NCBI GenBank assembly: GCA_937906285.1
Contig: CALCWL010000465.1
Span: forward strand, 1-9,040
DNA from: an uncultured Rhodanobacter sp.
GTDB taxonomy: Bacteria > Pseudomonadota > Gammaproteobacteria > Xanthomonadales > Rhodanobacteraceae
DNA length: 9,040 bases
Direction: 5' to 3'
Under the pieces are notes generated by a model that had not been told where the DNA came from, made no database searches, and saw only the letters and a program-made list of their open reading frames with translations. The translations under genes and the position numbers were made by a program. This document shows positions 1-6,683 of the stretch, piece by piece (position 1 is the stretch's first letter; each line of letters starts with the position of its first letter).

Positions 1-515
1 TCGAGCATGTTGTCGAAGGTGTTGCGCGGCAGGCCGATCTTCTGCCCGAGGATGTCGCTGACCGTGGCCTGGTCCGCCTCCTGCATGTTCTTGAGCTTGA
101 AGTAGGGCAGCACGTCGATCAGGCGGGTGTCCCAATCAAGCTTGCCGTCGTCCACCAGCAGGCCGGTGATGGCAGTGGCGAAAGCCTTGGACAGCGAGGC
201 CAGGCGGAACACCGTGGTCGGCGTCACCGGTTCGCGCGTGGCGGCATCGGCGTAACCGACGGTGCCTTCGAACACCACCTTGTCGCCGACCACCACGGCA
301 GTGGCCAGGCCGGCGACAGCGTCGCGCTGGCCCATCAGGTTCAGCCATCGCTTGTAGTCGGTCAGGGTCTTTTCGATGCGCGAGGAGGGCAGTGTCGCGG
401 GGCTTGTCGATGACGGCAGGGCGTTGGCTGGCGTGGCGGTGGCCGGGCGACAGAAGAGCGCGCAGGACAGGCCGAAGCCGCCGGCGAGCACGAGGAAGAT
501 CTTGCGAAACGGCAT
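1..515 (-). CDS. Serine hydrolase, beta-lactamase/AmpC-like class (N-terminal part, cut by window edge)
   Basis: The ATG at 515-513 opens a frame that stays open to the left edge, giving 171 complete residues. Residues 1-27 form a Sec-type signal peptide: MPFRK, a hydrophobic run, then a likely cut after ATA. The mature part contains GLATAVVVGDKVVFEGTVGY, typical of the first strands of the beta-lactamase/transpeptidase fold. It is followed by the nucleophile motif SLSK (Ser107, Lys110) within FRLASLSKAFATAI. The segment TVSDILGQKIGLPRNTFDN sits where class C relatives have their TLRHLLSHTSGL stretch. The later YxN and KTG motifs lie off-window, so a true beta-lactamase cannot be told apart from an esterase or D-aminopeptidase-like relative. 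It should act in the periplasm. No clear Shine-Dalgarno sequence precedes the ATG; the start rests on the signal peptide. It is divergent from lemA, with 55 bases between the starts. Confidence 0.85.
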   Translation of the reverse strand, partial: MPFRKIFLVLAGGFGLSCALFCRPATATPANALPSSTSPATLPSSRIEKTLTDYKRWLNLMGQRDAVAGLATAVVVGDKVVFEGTVGYADAATREPVTPTTVFRLASLSKAFATAITGLLVDDGKLDWDTRLIDVLPYFKLKNMQEADQATVSDILGQKIGLPRNTFDNML

Positions 516-570
516 GGTATTCTGGCGGTGTTCCGGCGTGGGGATACGCCTCTGGGTGGAGAACTTGTCG

Positions 571-1158
571 ATGGGCCTGATCATTTTTCTGGTTGTCGTC
601 GTCCTGATTGTCTTGTACTTCGTGGCGATCTACAACGGACTGGTTACGTCGCGCAACAGCTACAAGAACGCCTTCGCGCAGATCGACGTGCAGCTGACGC
701 GCCGGCACGACCTGATTCCGAACCTGGTCGAGACCGCCAAGGGCTATCTCGCGCACGAGCGCGGCACGCTCGAGGCAGTGGTGCAGGCGCGCAACGCGGC
801 GGTCAATGGCCTGGCCGGCGCCAAGGCCAATCCCGGCGACCCGGCGGCCATGCAGCAGCTGGCCAGCAGCGAGAACGCGCTGACCCAGACCCTGGGCCAT
901 CTGTTCGCGCTGCAGGAGGCCTATCCGGACCTGAAGGCCAACCAGACCATGATGCAACTCTCCGAGGAACTCACCTCGACCGAGAATCGCGTGGCGTTCG
1001 CGCGACAGGCGTACAACGATTCGGTGCTGACCTACAACAACAAGCGCGAGGTGTTCCCCGCGTCGTTCGTGGCCAACAGCTTCGGGTTTGCCGCCGCCGA
1101 GCCGTTGAAGATCGAAGACCCCGCCGTGCGCGAAGTGCCGAAGGTCTCGTTCAGCTGA
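571..1158 (+). CDS. lemA: LemA family membrane protein
   Basis: This is a 195-residue protein, the usual LemA length. It has a single N-terminal membrane helix (about residues 2-20, GLIIFLVVVVLIVLYFVAIY). The family signature follows: YNGLVTSRN, then AFAQIDVQLTRRHDLIPNLVETAKGY with the HE pair, and VVQARNA. The rest is a helical bundle ending in a NDSVLTYNNKREVFPASFVA stretch. LemA proteins are membrane-anchored four-helix bundles of poorly defined role, often encoded beside M48 proteases or TPM-domain proteins. Here the M48 gene starts 50 bases downstream on the same strand, which suggests an operon. The ATG at 571 was chosen because GGTGGAG lies 9 bases upstream and the membrane helix begins directly after it. 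Longer readings back to position 376 would overlap the divergent hydrolase gene and add non-homologous sequence. GTG 556 and TTG 565 are in-frame alternatives. Confidence 0.93.
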   Translation: MGLIIFLVVVVLIVLYFVAIYNGLVTSRNSYKNAFAQIDVQLTRRHDLIPNLVETAKGYLAHERGTLEAVVQARNAAVNGLAGAKANPGDPAAMQQLASSENALTQTLGHLFALQEAYPDLKANQTMMQLSEELTSTENRVAFARQAYNDSVLTYNNKREVFPASFVANSFGFAAAEPLKIEDPAVREVPKVSFS

Positions 1159-1208
1159 TCGTCGCGGCGTCGCGGCCGCGACGCCGCTGACCGTCCGTCG
1201 GAGCCTCC

Positions 1209-3086
1209 ATGGATTTCTTCGCCCAACAGGCGCGCGTGCGCGGCAGCAGCCGGCGGTTGGTGATCCTGTTCGTGCTGGCGGTGATCGCCATCGTGGTGGC
1301 CATCGACGTGGTGGTCTGGTTTGCGCTGGGCCAGCATCCGGCGCCCGGTGAGCCGCCCGCATCCAACCTGAACCTGCTGCTGGGCAGCAGCGTGATCGTG
1401 CTGGCCGGCATCGGGCTCGGCTCCCTGTTCCGCATCATGAGTCTGTCGGACGGCGGCAAGAGCGTGGCCGAGAGCATGGGTGCGGTGGCGGTGCCGCCCG
1501 ACACGCGCGATCCCGGCCTGCGCCGGCTGCGCAACGTGATCGAGGAAGTGGCGATCGCCGCCGGTGTGCCGGTGCCGGACATCTACCTGATGGCCGACGA
1601 GCCGGGCATCAACGCCTTCGCTGCCGGCTACTCCGCCTCCGATGCGGCGGTGTGCGTGACGCAGGGTTGCCTGGACAACCTCAGCCGCGACGAGCTGCAA
1701 GGCGTGATCGCGCACGAGTTCAGCCACGTGCTCAATGGCGACATGCGGCTGAACATCCGCCTGATGGGTTTGCTGTTCGGCATCCTGGTATTGACGGTCG
1801 TGGGGCGGCGGGTGATCTGGTTCGGCAGTGGCCGCAGCAATCGTCGCGGTGGCGGCCAGGTGTGGATGATCGGCCTGGCGCTGATCGTGGTCGGCTACAT
1901 CGGCTATTTCTTCGGGCGGCTGATCCAGGCCGCGGTGGCGCGCTCGCGCGAATCGCTGGCCGATGCGTCGGCAGTGCAGTTCACCCGCCAGACCGACGGC
2001 ATCGCCGGCGCGCTGAAAAAGATCGCGATCCTCGCCGAGGGTTCGCAACTGCAGGCAGCCAACAAGCAGGAAGTGGCGCACATGCTGTTCGGCGAGGTCG
2101 GCAGTTTCAACGCGCTGTTCGCCACCCATCCACCGCTGCTCGAGCGCATCCGCGCACTGGAACCCGGCTTCAAGGAGGCCGATCTGGCGCGCATGGCGAC
2201 GGCGATGCAGCAAGAGGCGGCCGCGCCAGCGCCTGCGCCTGCGCCGGCGGGCGCGCCGGGCGTGCCGGGCTTGCCGTTGCCGCCGGTGTTGAACGGCGTG
2301 TTGGCTGGCAGCGTGGCGGCGGCCCCGGCCTTCCAGCGTGCCGCCGCCGTGCAGCAGGCGATGCCGGCCGGTTTGGACGAAGCCGTGCAGCAGCCGGAAT
2401 CCGCCCTGGCGGTGATGCTGGCCTTGGCGCTGTCACCGGCGGCCGAGTTGCAGCCTGCGCAGCGCCGGATCGTCGCCGATGCGTTTGGCGATGACGTGCA
2501 GCGCACCGTGCAGGCGCAGGCTTCCGCCGTGGCCGCGCTGGCGCCGATCGCGCGCCTGCCCCTGGTCTCGCTGGCGTTTCCCGCGCTCAAGCAATTGCCC
2601 GACGGGCGTCAGCAGACCCTGCTGCGCGTGCTCGACGACCTGGTCAAGGTGGATGGCCGGGTCGACATCAACGAGTATTGCCTGGCGCGGCTGCTGCGCA
2701 TTCATCTGCAGGAGGCGCGCTCGCCGCGCAGTGCGCCGGTCGATGGCGTGAAGAAGCTCCCGGCCGTGCGCGACAGCGTGATCCTGGTGTGCACCATCGT
2801 GGCCGCGGCCGGTAGCTCGGACGAGGCCGGCGCGAGGCGCGCGTGGCTGTTCGCGATGCAGCAGGCGTTCCCCGGCGAGGCCATCGAATGGTCGCCTCTA
2901 CCGGCGGCCTGGCAGGCGCCGCTCGAAAGGGCGCTGGAGGAACTGGACGAGCTGAGCCCGACGGCCAAGGAGCTGGTGATCCAGGCCCTGTTGCGGGCGA
3001 TCCACACCGACGGCCAGGTCAGCGTGGAGGAGGCGGAATTGCTGCGGGTGATCTGCGCCAGCCTGCATTGTCCGGTGCCATTGTAG
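1209..3086 (+). CDS. Membrane-anchored M48 (HtpX-like) zinc metalloprotease with TerB-like C-terminal extension
   Basis: The protein has 625 residues, about twice the length of HtpX. Two membrane helices (about 17-40 and 57-77) are followed by the M48 core. The zinc motif is HEFSH (His169, Glu170, His173). Two more hydrophobic segments (about 185-198 and 218-240) lead into SRESLADASA, where Glu248 is the expected third zinc ligand and Asp252 is conserved, so the active site looks intact. A Pro/Ala-rich linker (about 337-360) joins a helical C-terminal region of some 265 residues. It holds two motifs resembling TerB-type helices: VKVDGRVDINEYCLARLL (Asp482) and IHTDGQVSVEEAELLRVI (Asp601). The start is the ATG at 1209 with GGAG 5 bases upstream. 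It lies directly after lemA and probably shares its transcript. M48 membrane proteases degrade damaged membrane proteins; the substrate here is unknown. Its TAG stop lies inside a REP palindrome. Confidence 0.92.
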   Translation: MDFFAQQARVRGSSRRLVILFVLAVIAIVVAIDVVVWFALGQHPAPGEPPASNLNLLLGSSVIVLAGIGLGSLFRIMSLSDGGKSVAESMGAVAVPPDTRDPGLRRLRNVIEEVAIAAGVPVPDIYLMADEPGINAFAAGYSASDAAVCVTQGCLDNLSRDELQGVIAHEFSHVLNGDMRLNIRLMGLLFGILVLTVVGRRVIWFGSGRSNRRGGGQVWMIGLALIVVGYIGYFFGRLIQAAVARSRESLADASAVQFTRQTDGIAGALKKIAILAEGSQLQAANKQEVAHMLFGEVGSFNALFATHPPLLERIRALEPGFKEADLARMATAMQQEAAAPAPAPAPAGAPGVPGLPLPPVLNGVLAGSVAAAPAFQRAAAVQQAMPAGLDEAVQQPESALAVMLALALSPAAELQPAQRRIVADAFGDDVQRTVQAQASAVAALAPIARLPLVSLAFPALKQLPDGRQQTLLRVLDDLVKVDGRVDINEYCLARLLRIHLQEARSPRSAPVDGVKKLPAVRDSVILVCTIVAAAGSSDEAGARRAWLFAMQQAFPGEAIEWSPLPAAWQAPLERALEELDELSPTAKELVIQALLRAIHTDGQVSVEEAELLRVICASLHCPVPL

Positions 3087-3154
3087 GAGCGCACTTTGTG
3101 CGCGAGTTCCTCGCCACGTAACGAAAAACATCGCGCACAGGGTGCTCTCCTACA
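3082..3154. repeat. REPIN: inverted pair of REP palindromes between converging genes
   Basis: Two 24-base arms (3082-3105 and 3131-3154) are inverted copies matching at 21 of 24 positions, separated by a 25-base spacer (3106-3130). Read outside-in, each arm starts TGTAGGAG and ends TGTGCGCGA. The left arm also folds by itself: GCGCAC, loop TTT, GTGCGC (3089-3103). The right arm folds more weakly, with a 4-bp GCAC/GTGC stem. This is the architecture of REP doublets mobilised by RAYT (TnpA-REP) transposases and is common in Pseudomonas and Xanthomonadales. Lying tail-to-tail between two converging genes, the long hairpin could also work as a two-way transcription stop or mRNA 3' end protector; that role is inferred. 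The stop codons of both flanking genes are bases 3-5 of each arm. Confidence 0.85.
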
Positions 3155-4745
3155 GAAGTCCCTCACCACGGATCAACGCGCTGGCGCGTTCGGCGATCAT
3201 GATCGTGGGGGCGTTGGTATTGCCGGTGGGCAGGCTGGGCATGATCGAGGCATCCGCCACGCGCAGGCCGCTCACGCCACGCACGCGCAATTCGCTGTCG
3301 ACCACCGCCGAATCGTCCTTGCCCATGCGGCAGGTACCGACCGGGTGGTAGATGGTCTCGGCCTTGCGGCGGATGAAATCGACGTACTCCGCATCGGTGT
3401 GGATACGTCGCTCGGGAAACACCGGCTTGCCGCGATGCGGCGCGAGTGCGGGCTGGTCGAGGATCTCGCGCGACAGCCGCGCCGCCTCGATCATCATCTT
3501 CAGGTCGTGGCCTTCCTCGTCACCGAGGTAGCCGGCGTGGATCGCGATCGGTTGAGCGGGATCGGCCGAGTGCAGGCGCAGCCGGCCACGGCTGCGCGGG
3601 TGCAGATGGCACGCATGCAACGTGTAGCCGTAGCCGGGCAGGCGATGGCGGCCGTGGTCGTCGAGCAGGGCCGGCACGAAGTGGAATTGCAGGTCGCAGC
3701 GTGCATCGGCGGCGAAGCGGCTGCGCACGAAGCCGCCGGCTTCGGCCACGTTGGAGCTGCCCGGCCCGTCGCGATGACGCAGCCAGCGCCAGCCGGCGGA
3801 CAGTTCGTTGAGATGGTCGTAGCTGAGTTTGCCGGGGTTGCCGTCCAGCGTGCAGATGTCCAGGTGATCCTGCAGGTTGGCGCCGACGCCGGGCAGGTCG
3901 GCCAGTACCGCGATGCCGTGCTCGCGCAGATGGTCGGCCGGACCGATGCCGGACAGCATCAGCAACTGCGGCGTGTTGATCGCGCCGGCGGCCAGGATTA
4001 CCTCGCCGGCTTCGATCTGCTCGGCCTCGTGCCGGCCACGACGCAGCTGCACGCCGATCGCGCGTCCGTGGTCCAGCAACACGCGCTCGACCAGCACGCC
4101 GGTACGCACATGCAGGTTCGTCCGCTGGCGCACCGGCTTCAGGAATGCACTTGCACTGGAGCAGCGCGCGCCGTCGCGTTGGGTCACCTGGTACAGGCCG
4201 AAACCTTCCTGCCGCTCGCCGTTGAAGTCGTCGTTGCGCGGATGGCCGGCACTGCCTGCCGCGTCGATCAGCGCCGTGGACAACGGATTGTGATGGCGCA
4301 GATCGGACACCCCCAGCGGGCCGCCGCTGCTGTGCCTTGCGCTGGCGCCGCGGCTGTTGTCCTCGCTGCGCAGGAACCAGGGCAGCACCTCGCGCCAGGA
4401 CCAGCGCGGGTCGCCGCTGGCTGCGGCCCAGCCGTCGTAGTCGGCCGCGACGCCGCGGATGTAGCACATCGCGTTGATGGAACTGGAGCCGCCGAGCGTC
4501 TTGCCGCGCGGCCACCACAGACGACGCTGGTCGAGCGCGGGCTCCGGCTCGGTGCGGTAGTTCCAGTTCAATGCGCGGTTGTTGGCCAGTCGCGCGATGC
4601 CCGCCGGCATGTGGATCAGCGGGTGCCAGTCCGCCGGCCCGGCTTCCAGCAGCAGCACGCGCGTGGCCGGGTCGGCGCTGAGTCGGTTGGCCAGCACGCA
4701 ACCGGCCGAGCCGGCGCCGACGATGATGTAGTCGTAATGGTCCAA
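3150..4745 (-). CDS. GMC-family FAD-dependent dehydrogenase (choline/alcohol dehydrogenase type)
   Basis: This flavoenzyme oxidises an alcohol group. Read from the TTG at 4745 it has 531 residues; BetA and AlkJ relatives are about 555. The dinucleotide-binding motif DYIIVGAGSAGCVLANRL lies at 5-22, with LLLEAG after it. GMC signature 1 is RGKTLGGSSSINAMCYIRG. Signature 2 is GEVILAAGAINTPQLLMLSG, followed by LPGVGANLQDH. The C-terminal catalytic pair is present: His467 in YHPVGTCRMG and Asn511 in TGNTNAPTIMIAERA. The substrate cannot be read from the sequence, so betA or alkJ should not be assigned. TTG 4745 was chosen because GGGGGA lies just upstream, it leaves four residues before the Rossmann strand, and the codons before it (CCT, CGA, AGG, GGG) are atypical for this genome. 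ATG 4784 and GTG 4805 are in-frame alternatives, but they run into the divergent gene's 5' region. The TAG stop is supplied by the REPIN. Confidence 0.9.
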   Translation of the reverse strand: MDHYDYIIVGAGSAGCVLANRLSADPATRVLLLEAGPADWHPLIHMPAGIARLANNRALNWNYRTEPEPALDQRRLWWPRGKTLGGSSSINAMCYIRGVAADYDGWAAASGDPRWSWREVLPWFLRSEDNSRGASARHSSGGPLGVSDLRHHNPLSTALIDAAGSAGHPRNDDFNGERQEGFGLYQVTQRDGARCSSASAFLKPVRQRTNLHVRTGVLVERVLLDHGRAIGVQLRRGRHEAEQIEAGEVILAAGAINTPQLLMLSGIGPADHLREHGIAVLADLPGVGANLQDHLDICTLDGNPGKLSYDHLNELSAGWRWLRHRDGPGSSNVAEAGGFVRSRFAADARCDLQFHFVPALLDDHGRHRLPGYGYTLHACHLHPRSRGRLRLHSADPAQPIAIHAGYLGDEEGHDLKMMIEAARLSREILDQPALAPHRGKPVFPERRIHTDAEYVDFIRRKAETIYHPVGTCRMGKDDSAVVDSELRVRGVSGLRVADASIMPSLPTGNTNAPTIMIAERASALIRGEGLL

Positions 4746-4782
4746 GTCTTCCCCCTGCGCCAGCCTGGCGAAGCGCGATCGC

Positions 4783-4792
4783 ATGCTAGGCT
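4783..4792 (+). promoter_or_regulatory. Possible extended -10 element in the GMC/transporter divergent region
   Basis: The sequence ATGCTAGGCT reads as TG-N-TAGGCT, an extended -10-like element for the rightward transporter gene. The complementary strand reads TAGCAT, which could serve as a -10 for the GMC gene. Neither has a recognisable -35 at standard spacing. The element lies between the preferred starts of the two divergent genes (4745 and 4819). CTAG is rare inside coding DNA of such genomes, which favours a non-coding reading. The call is weak. Confidence 0.25.
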
Positions 4793-4818
4793 TGCCGCGC
4801 CCCACGCTGGATGTGCCC

Positions 4819-6129
4819 GTGAGTTTGCCCCGCCAAGCCGTTGTGGAACAAGCCGCCGCGCCGATGTTGTCCGCGCTGGCGTTCTTCTTCGTGATGACCT
4901 CGTACTACATCATCCGGCCGGTCATGGGCCAGCTGAGCGGTGCGGTCGGCTCGCAGTCGTTGCCGCTGTTCTACGGCGCGGTGTTCGTGGTGATGCTGCT
5001 GCTGACGCCGGTGTTCGGCATGCTGGTGGCGCGCTTCCCGCGCGGGCAATTGCTCGGCTGGAGCTACAGCTTCTTCATCTTGTGCCTGCTCGCGTTCGTG
5101 CCGGCGTTCATGGCGCAGGAGCGCATTGGCGCGCGCGAGCTGGGCGTGCTGTTCTTCGTCTGGGCCAGCGTGTTCAACCTGTTCGTGGTGTCGCTGTTCT
5201 GGAGCTTCATGGCGGACATCTTCTCCAGCGGTCAGGCACGGCGGGTGTTTTCGCTGATCGCATTGGGCGGCATGGGCGGCGCGATCGTCGGCCCGGCGTT
5301 GACCCGGTTGCTGGTGCAGCTGATCGGCGTGGCGCCGTTGCTGGCGGTCTCCGCATCGGCGCTGGGACTGTCGCTGGGGCTGCTGCTGCGACTGTCGGCG
5401 CACCATGATCAGCAAACCGGCCGGCACGGCAGCGAGGAAGCGATTGGCGGCTCGCTGTGGGCCGGGATCAAGGAACTTTGGTCACGCCCGTTCCTGCGCT
5501 ACATGGCCTTGCTGATGCTGTTCGGCGACGGTATCGGCACGCTGGCCTATGCGCTGGTGGCGGATTACGCCAAGGTACATTTCACCGATGCGGTGGCGCG
5601 CACGGCGTTCTACAGCAATCTCGATCTGGCCACCAACCTGCTCGGCGCGGCGTTGCAGCTGAGTCTGACCCGCTGGCTGCTGGTTCGCCACGGCGCCGGC
5701 TGGGGGCTGCTGCTGCCGGCGCTGGTGAACGTGCTGCTGCTGGGTGGCGTGGCGTGGATCGGCGGCGGGGACCTGACCTTGCTCGGCTACAGCGTGCCGC
5801 TGCTGGCCATGATGCAGGTGATCACCCGCGGCTTCGCCTATGGGATGACCAAGCCCGCGGTGGACGCCCTGTACACGCGCGTGCCGCGCGAGACGCGCTA
5901 CAAGGGCAAGAACTTTGTCGAGACGGCGGTGTGGCGTTTCGGGGACGTGGTGGTGACCAGCGCGGTGAGCGGCTTGCGCATGCTGGGCTGGGGTGTCGGC
6001 GGGCTGGCCCTGGCCGGTGCCGGCGTCGCCGCGCTGGCGGCGGTGGTGGCCAGGCGCGCTGGCTGGTCGCCGGACCTGGCACCGGACGGACCCGCGGCGG
6101 CGCGCGAAAGAGCGCAAGCATCGGCTTGA
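4819..6129 (+). CDS. MFS-type transporter related to NTP/NDP exchange transporters
   Basis: This is an inner-membrane transporter of about 436 residues with about 12 hydrophobic helices. The opening TM1 carries SYYIIRPV (28-35 from this start), a hallmark of the bacterial branch of the ATP/ADP translocase-like family. Other family-like stretches are LFYGAVFVVMLLLTPVFGML, ASVFNLFVVSLFWSFMADIF, GGMGGAIVGPALTRLL, and KPAVDALYTRVPRETRYKGK with NFVETAVWRFGD after it. The usual RPVRDE of TM1 reads RPVMGQ here, so two charged positions are missing and nucleotide transport should not be assumed. GTG 4819 is the preferred start: TGGATG lies a few bases upstream, and the stretch before it has a rare CTA codon and a promoter-like element. 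ATG 4783 would add 12 residues and GTG 4813 two. The gene is divergent from the GMC dehydrogenase and convergent with the CBS gene. Its last codons form one arm of a hairpin. Confidence 0.82.
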   Translation: MSLPRQAVVEQAAAPMLSALAFFFVMTSYYIIRPVMGQLSGAVGSQSLPLFYGAVFVVMLLLTPVFGMLVARFPRGQLLGWSYSFFILCLLAFVPAFMAQERIGARELGVLFFVWASVFNLFVVSLFWSFMADIFSSGQARRVFSLIALGGMGGAIVGPALTRLLVQLIGVAPLLAVSASALGLSLGLLLRLSAHHDQQTGRHGSEEAIGGSLWAGIKELWSRPFLRYMALLMLFGDGIGTLAYALVADYAKVHFTDAVARTAFYSNLDLATNLLGAALQLSLTRWLLVRHGAGWGLLLPALVNVLLLGGVAWIGGGDLTLLGYSVPLLAMMQVITRGFAYGMTKPAVDALYTRVPRETRYKGKNFVETAVWRFGDVVVTSAVSGLRMLGWGVGGLALAGAGVAALAAVVARRAGWSPDLAPDGPAAARERAQASA

Positions 6130-6144
6130 GTCGATTGCTTGCGC
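6112..6144. terminator. Hairpin across the transporter stop codon, possible two-way terminator
   Basis: GCGCAAGC (6112-6119) pairs with GCTTGCGC (6137-6144). With T6136 bulged, ATCG (6120-6123) pairs with CGAT (6132-6135), leaving an 8-base loop that contains most of the TGA stop region. No T-tract follows on either strand, so this is not a canonical intrinsic terminator. It sits between converging genes, where a stop in both directions would be expected. The arm sequence GCTTGCGCGA recurs directly at 6152-6161, giving a 10-base direct repeat with a 15-base period. Confidence 0.35.
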
Positions 6145-6169
6145 GAAAGGGGCTTGCGCGAGACTGGCC

Positions 6170-6598
6170 TCAGCCGGTGATGTAGCGCTCCAGATGCTCG
6201 ATCTGTTCGGCCTGCGCGTCGATCACCGCCTTGACCAGGTCGCCGATCGAGATCACGCCGACCAGCTTGCCGTTCTCGACCACCGGGAGGTGGCGGATGC
6301 GGCTGTCGGTACACAGCCGCATGCAGTCGAAAACGTCGGTGTCCGGGCCGACCGTGATCGGCGTGCCGGACATGATGTCCGACACGGCAGTCTGCGAGGA
6401 GGATTTGCCCTGCAGGATCACCTTGCGCGCGTAATCGCGTTCGGAGACCACGCCGACCAGTTCGCCGTTGGCCAGCACCAGCAACGCGCCGATGCGGTGT
6501 TCGGCCATCCGCTTGATCGCCTCCAGCACGGGGGCATCGGGTGCCACGCTGAAGATGGTGCTGCCCTTGGTTTGCAGAAGGTGCCTGACTTGACTCAT
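6170..6598 (-). CDS. Two-CBS-domain (Bateman module) protein
   Basis: This is a 142-residue soluble protein made almost only of two CBS domains, at about 7-61 and 76-132. Each ends with the characteristic turn: GELVGVVSERDYARKV (SERD 52-55) and GKLVGVISIGDLVKAV (SIGD 117-120). Between them lies VSDIMSGTPITVGPDTDV, a typical entry into the second domain. Such stand-alone Bateman modules bind adenine nucleotides or S-adenosylmethionine and dimerise; the partner or target here is unknown. ATG 6598 is well supported by AGGAG 7 bases upstream. The gene lies 85 bases downstream of mtgA on the same strand, so it may be co-transcribed. A TAGACT on the minus strand in the gap could be a weak -10 of its own, but its -35 is poor. 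Confidence 0.93.
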   Translation of the reverse strand: MSQVRHLLQTKGSTIFSVAPDAPVLEAIKRMAEHRIGALLVLANGELVGVVSERDYARKVILQGKSSSQTAVSDIMSGTPITVGPDTDVFDCMRLCTDSRIRHLPVVENGKLVGVISIGDLVKAVIDAQAEQIEHLERYITG

Positions 6599-6683
6599 CT
6601 CGGGTCTCCTGGCGGTGGCCGTCGGTTGTCCGGGTCGAGTCTATCGCGCGGCGGTGTTGGCGTGTAGTGACGGGTGGCGCCGC

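Noticed and set aside
376..570. N-terminal extension of LemA back to ATG 376
   Set aside because: It overlaps the divergent hydrolase gene. LemA homology and the membrane helix begin at 571, which has its own Shine-Dalgarno sequence.
136..1362. A 408-codon minus-strand frame over the hydrolase and lemA
   Set aside because: It is in the wrong frame for the hydrolase, whose SLSK motif and signal peptide are in another minus-strand frame. It is Arg/Ala/Gly-rich and motif-free.
1032..2213. A 393-codon minus-strand frame rich in His, Gln and Asp, opposite lemA and the M48 gene
   Set aside because: The His-rich composition comes from reading the complement of GTG/CTG/GAC-rich coding DNA. It lies over two well-supported genes and has no family motif.
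2217..2290. Pro/Ala repeat in the M48 gene as a possible tandem DNA repeat or frameshift
   Set aside because: The frame stays open and homologous-looking sequence continues on both sides. It reads as an ordinary flexible linker.
3106..3130. REPIN spacer as a possible small RNA or CRISPR spacer
   Set aside because: Only one inverted pair is present, there are no further repeats, and the spacer length fits a REP doublet.
3096..5408. A 770-codon plus-strand open frame covering the GMC gene
   Set aside because: It is antisense to the clear GMC dehydrogenase and runs out of frame through the transporter. The translation is a His/Arg/Ala/Gln-rich composition without any motif, as expected for stop-poor shadow frames in G+C-rich DNA.
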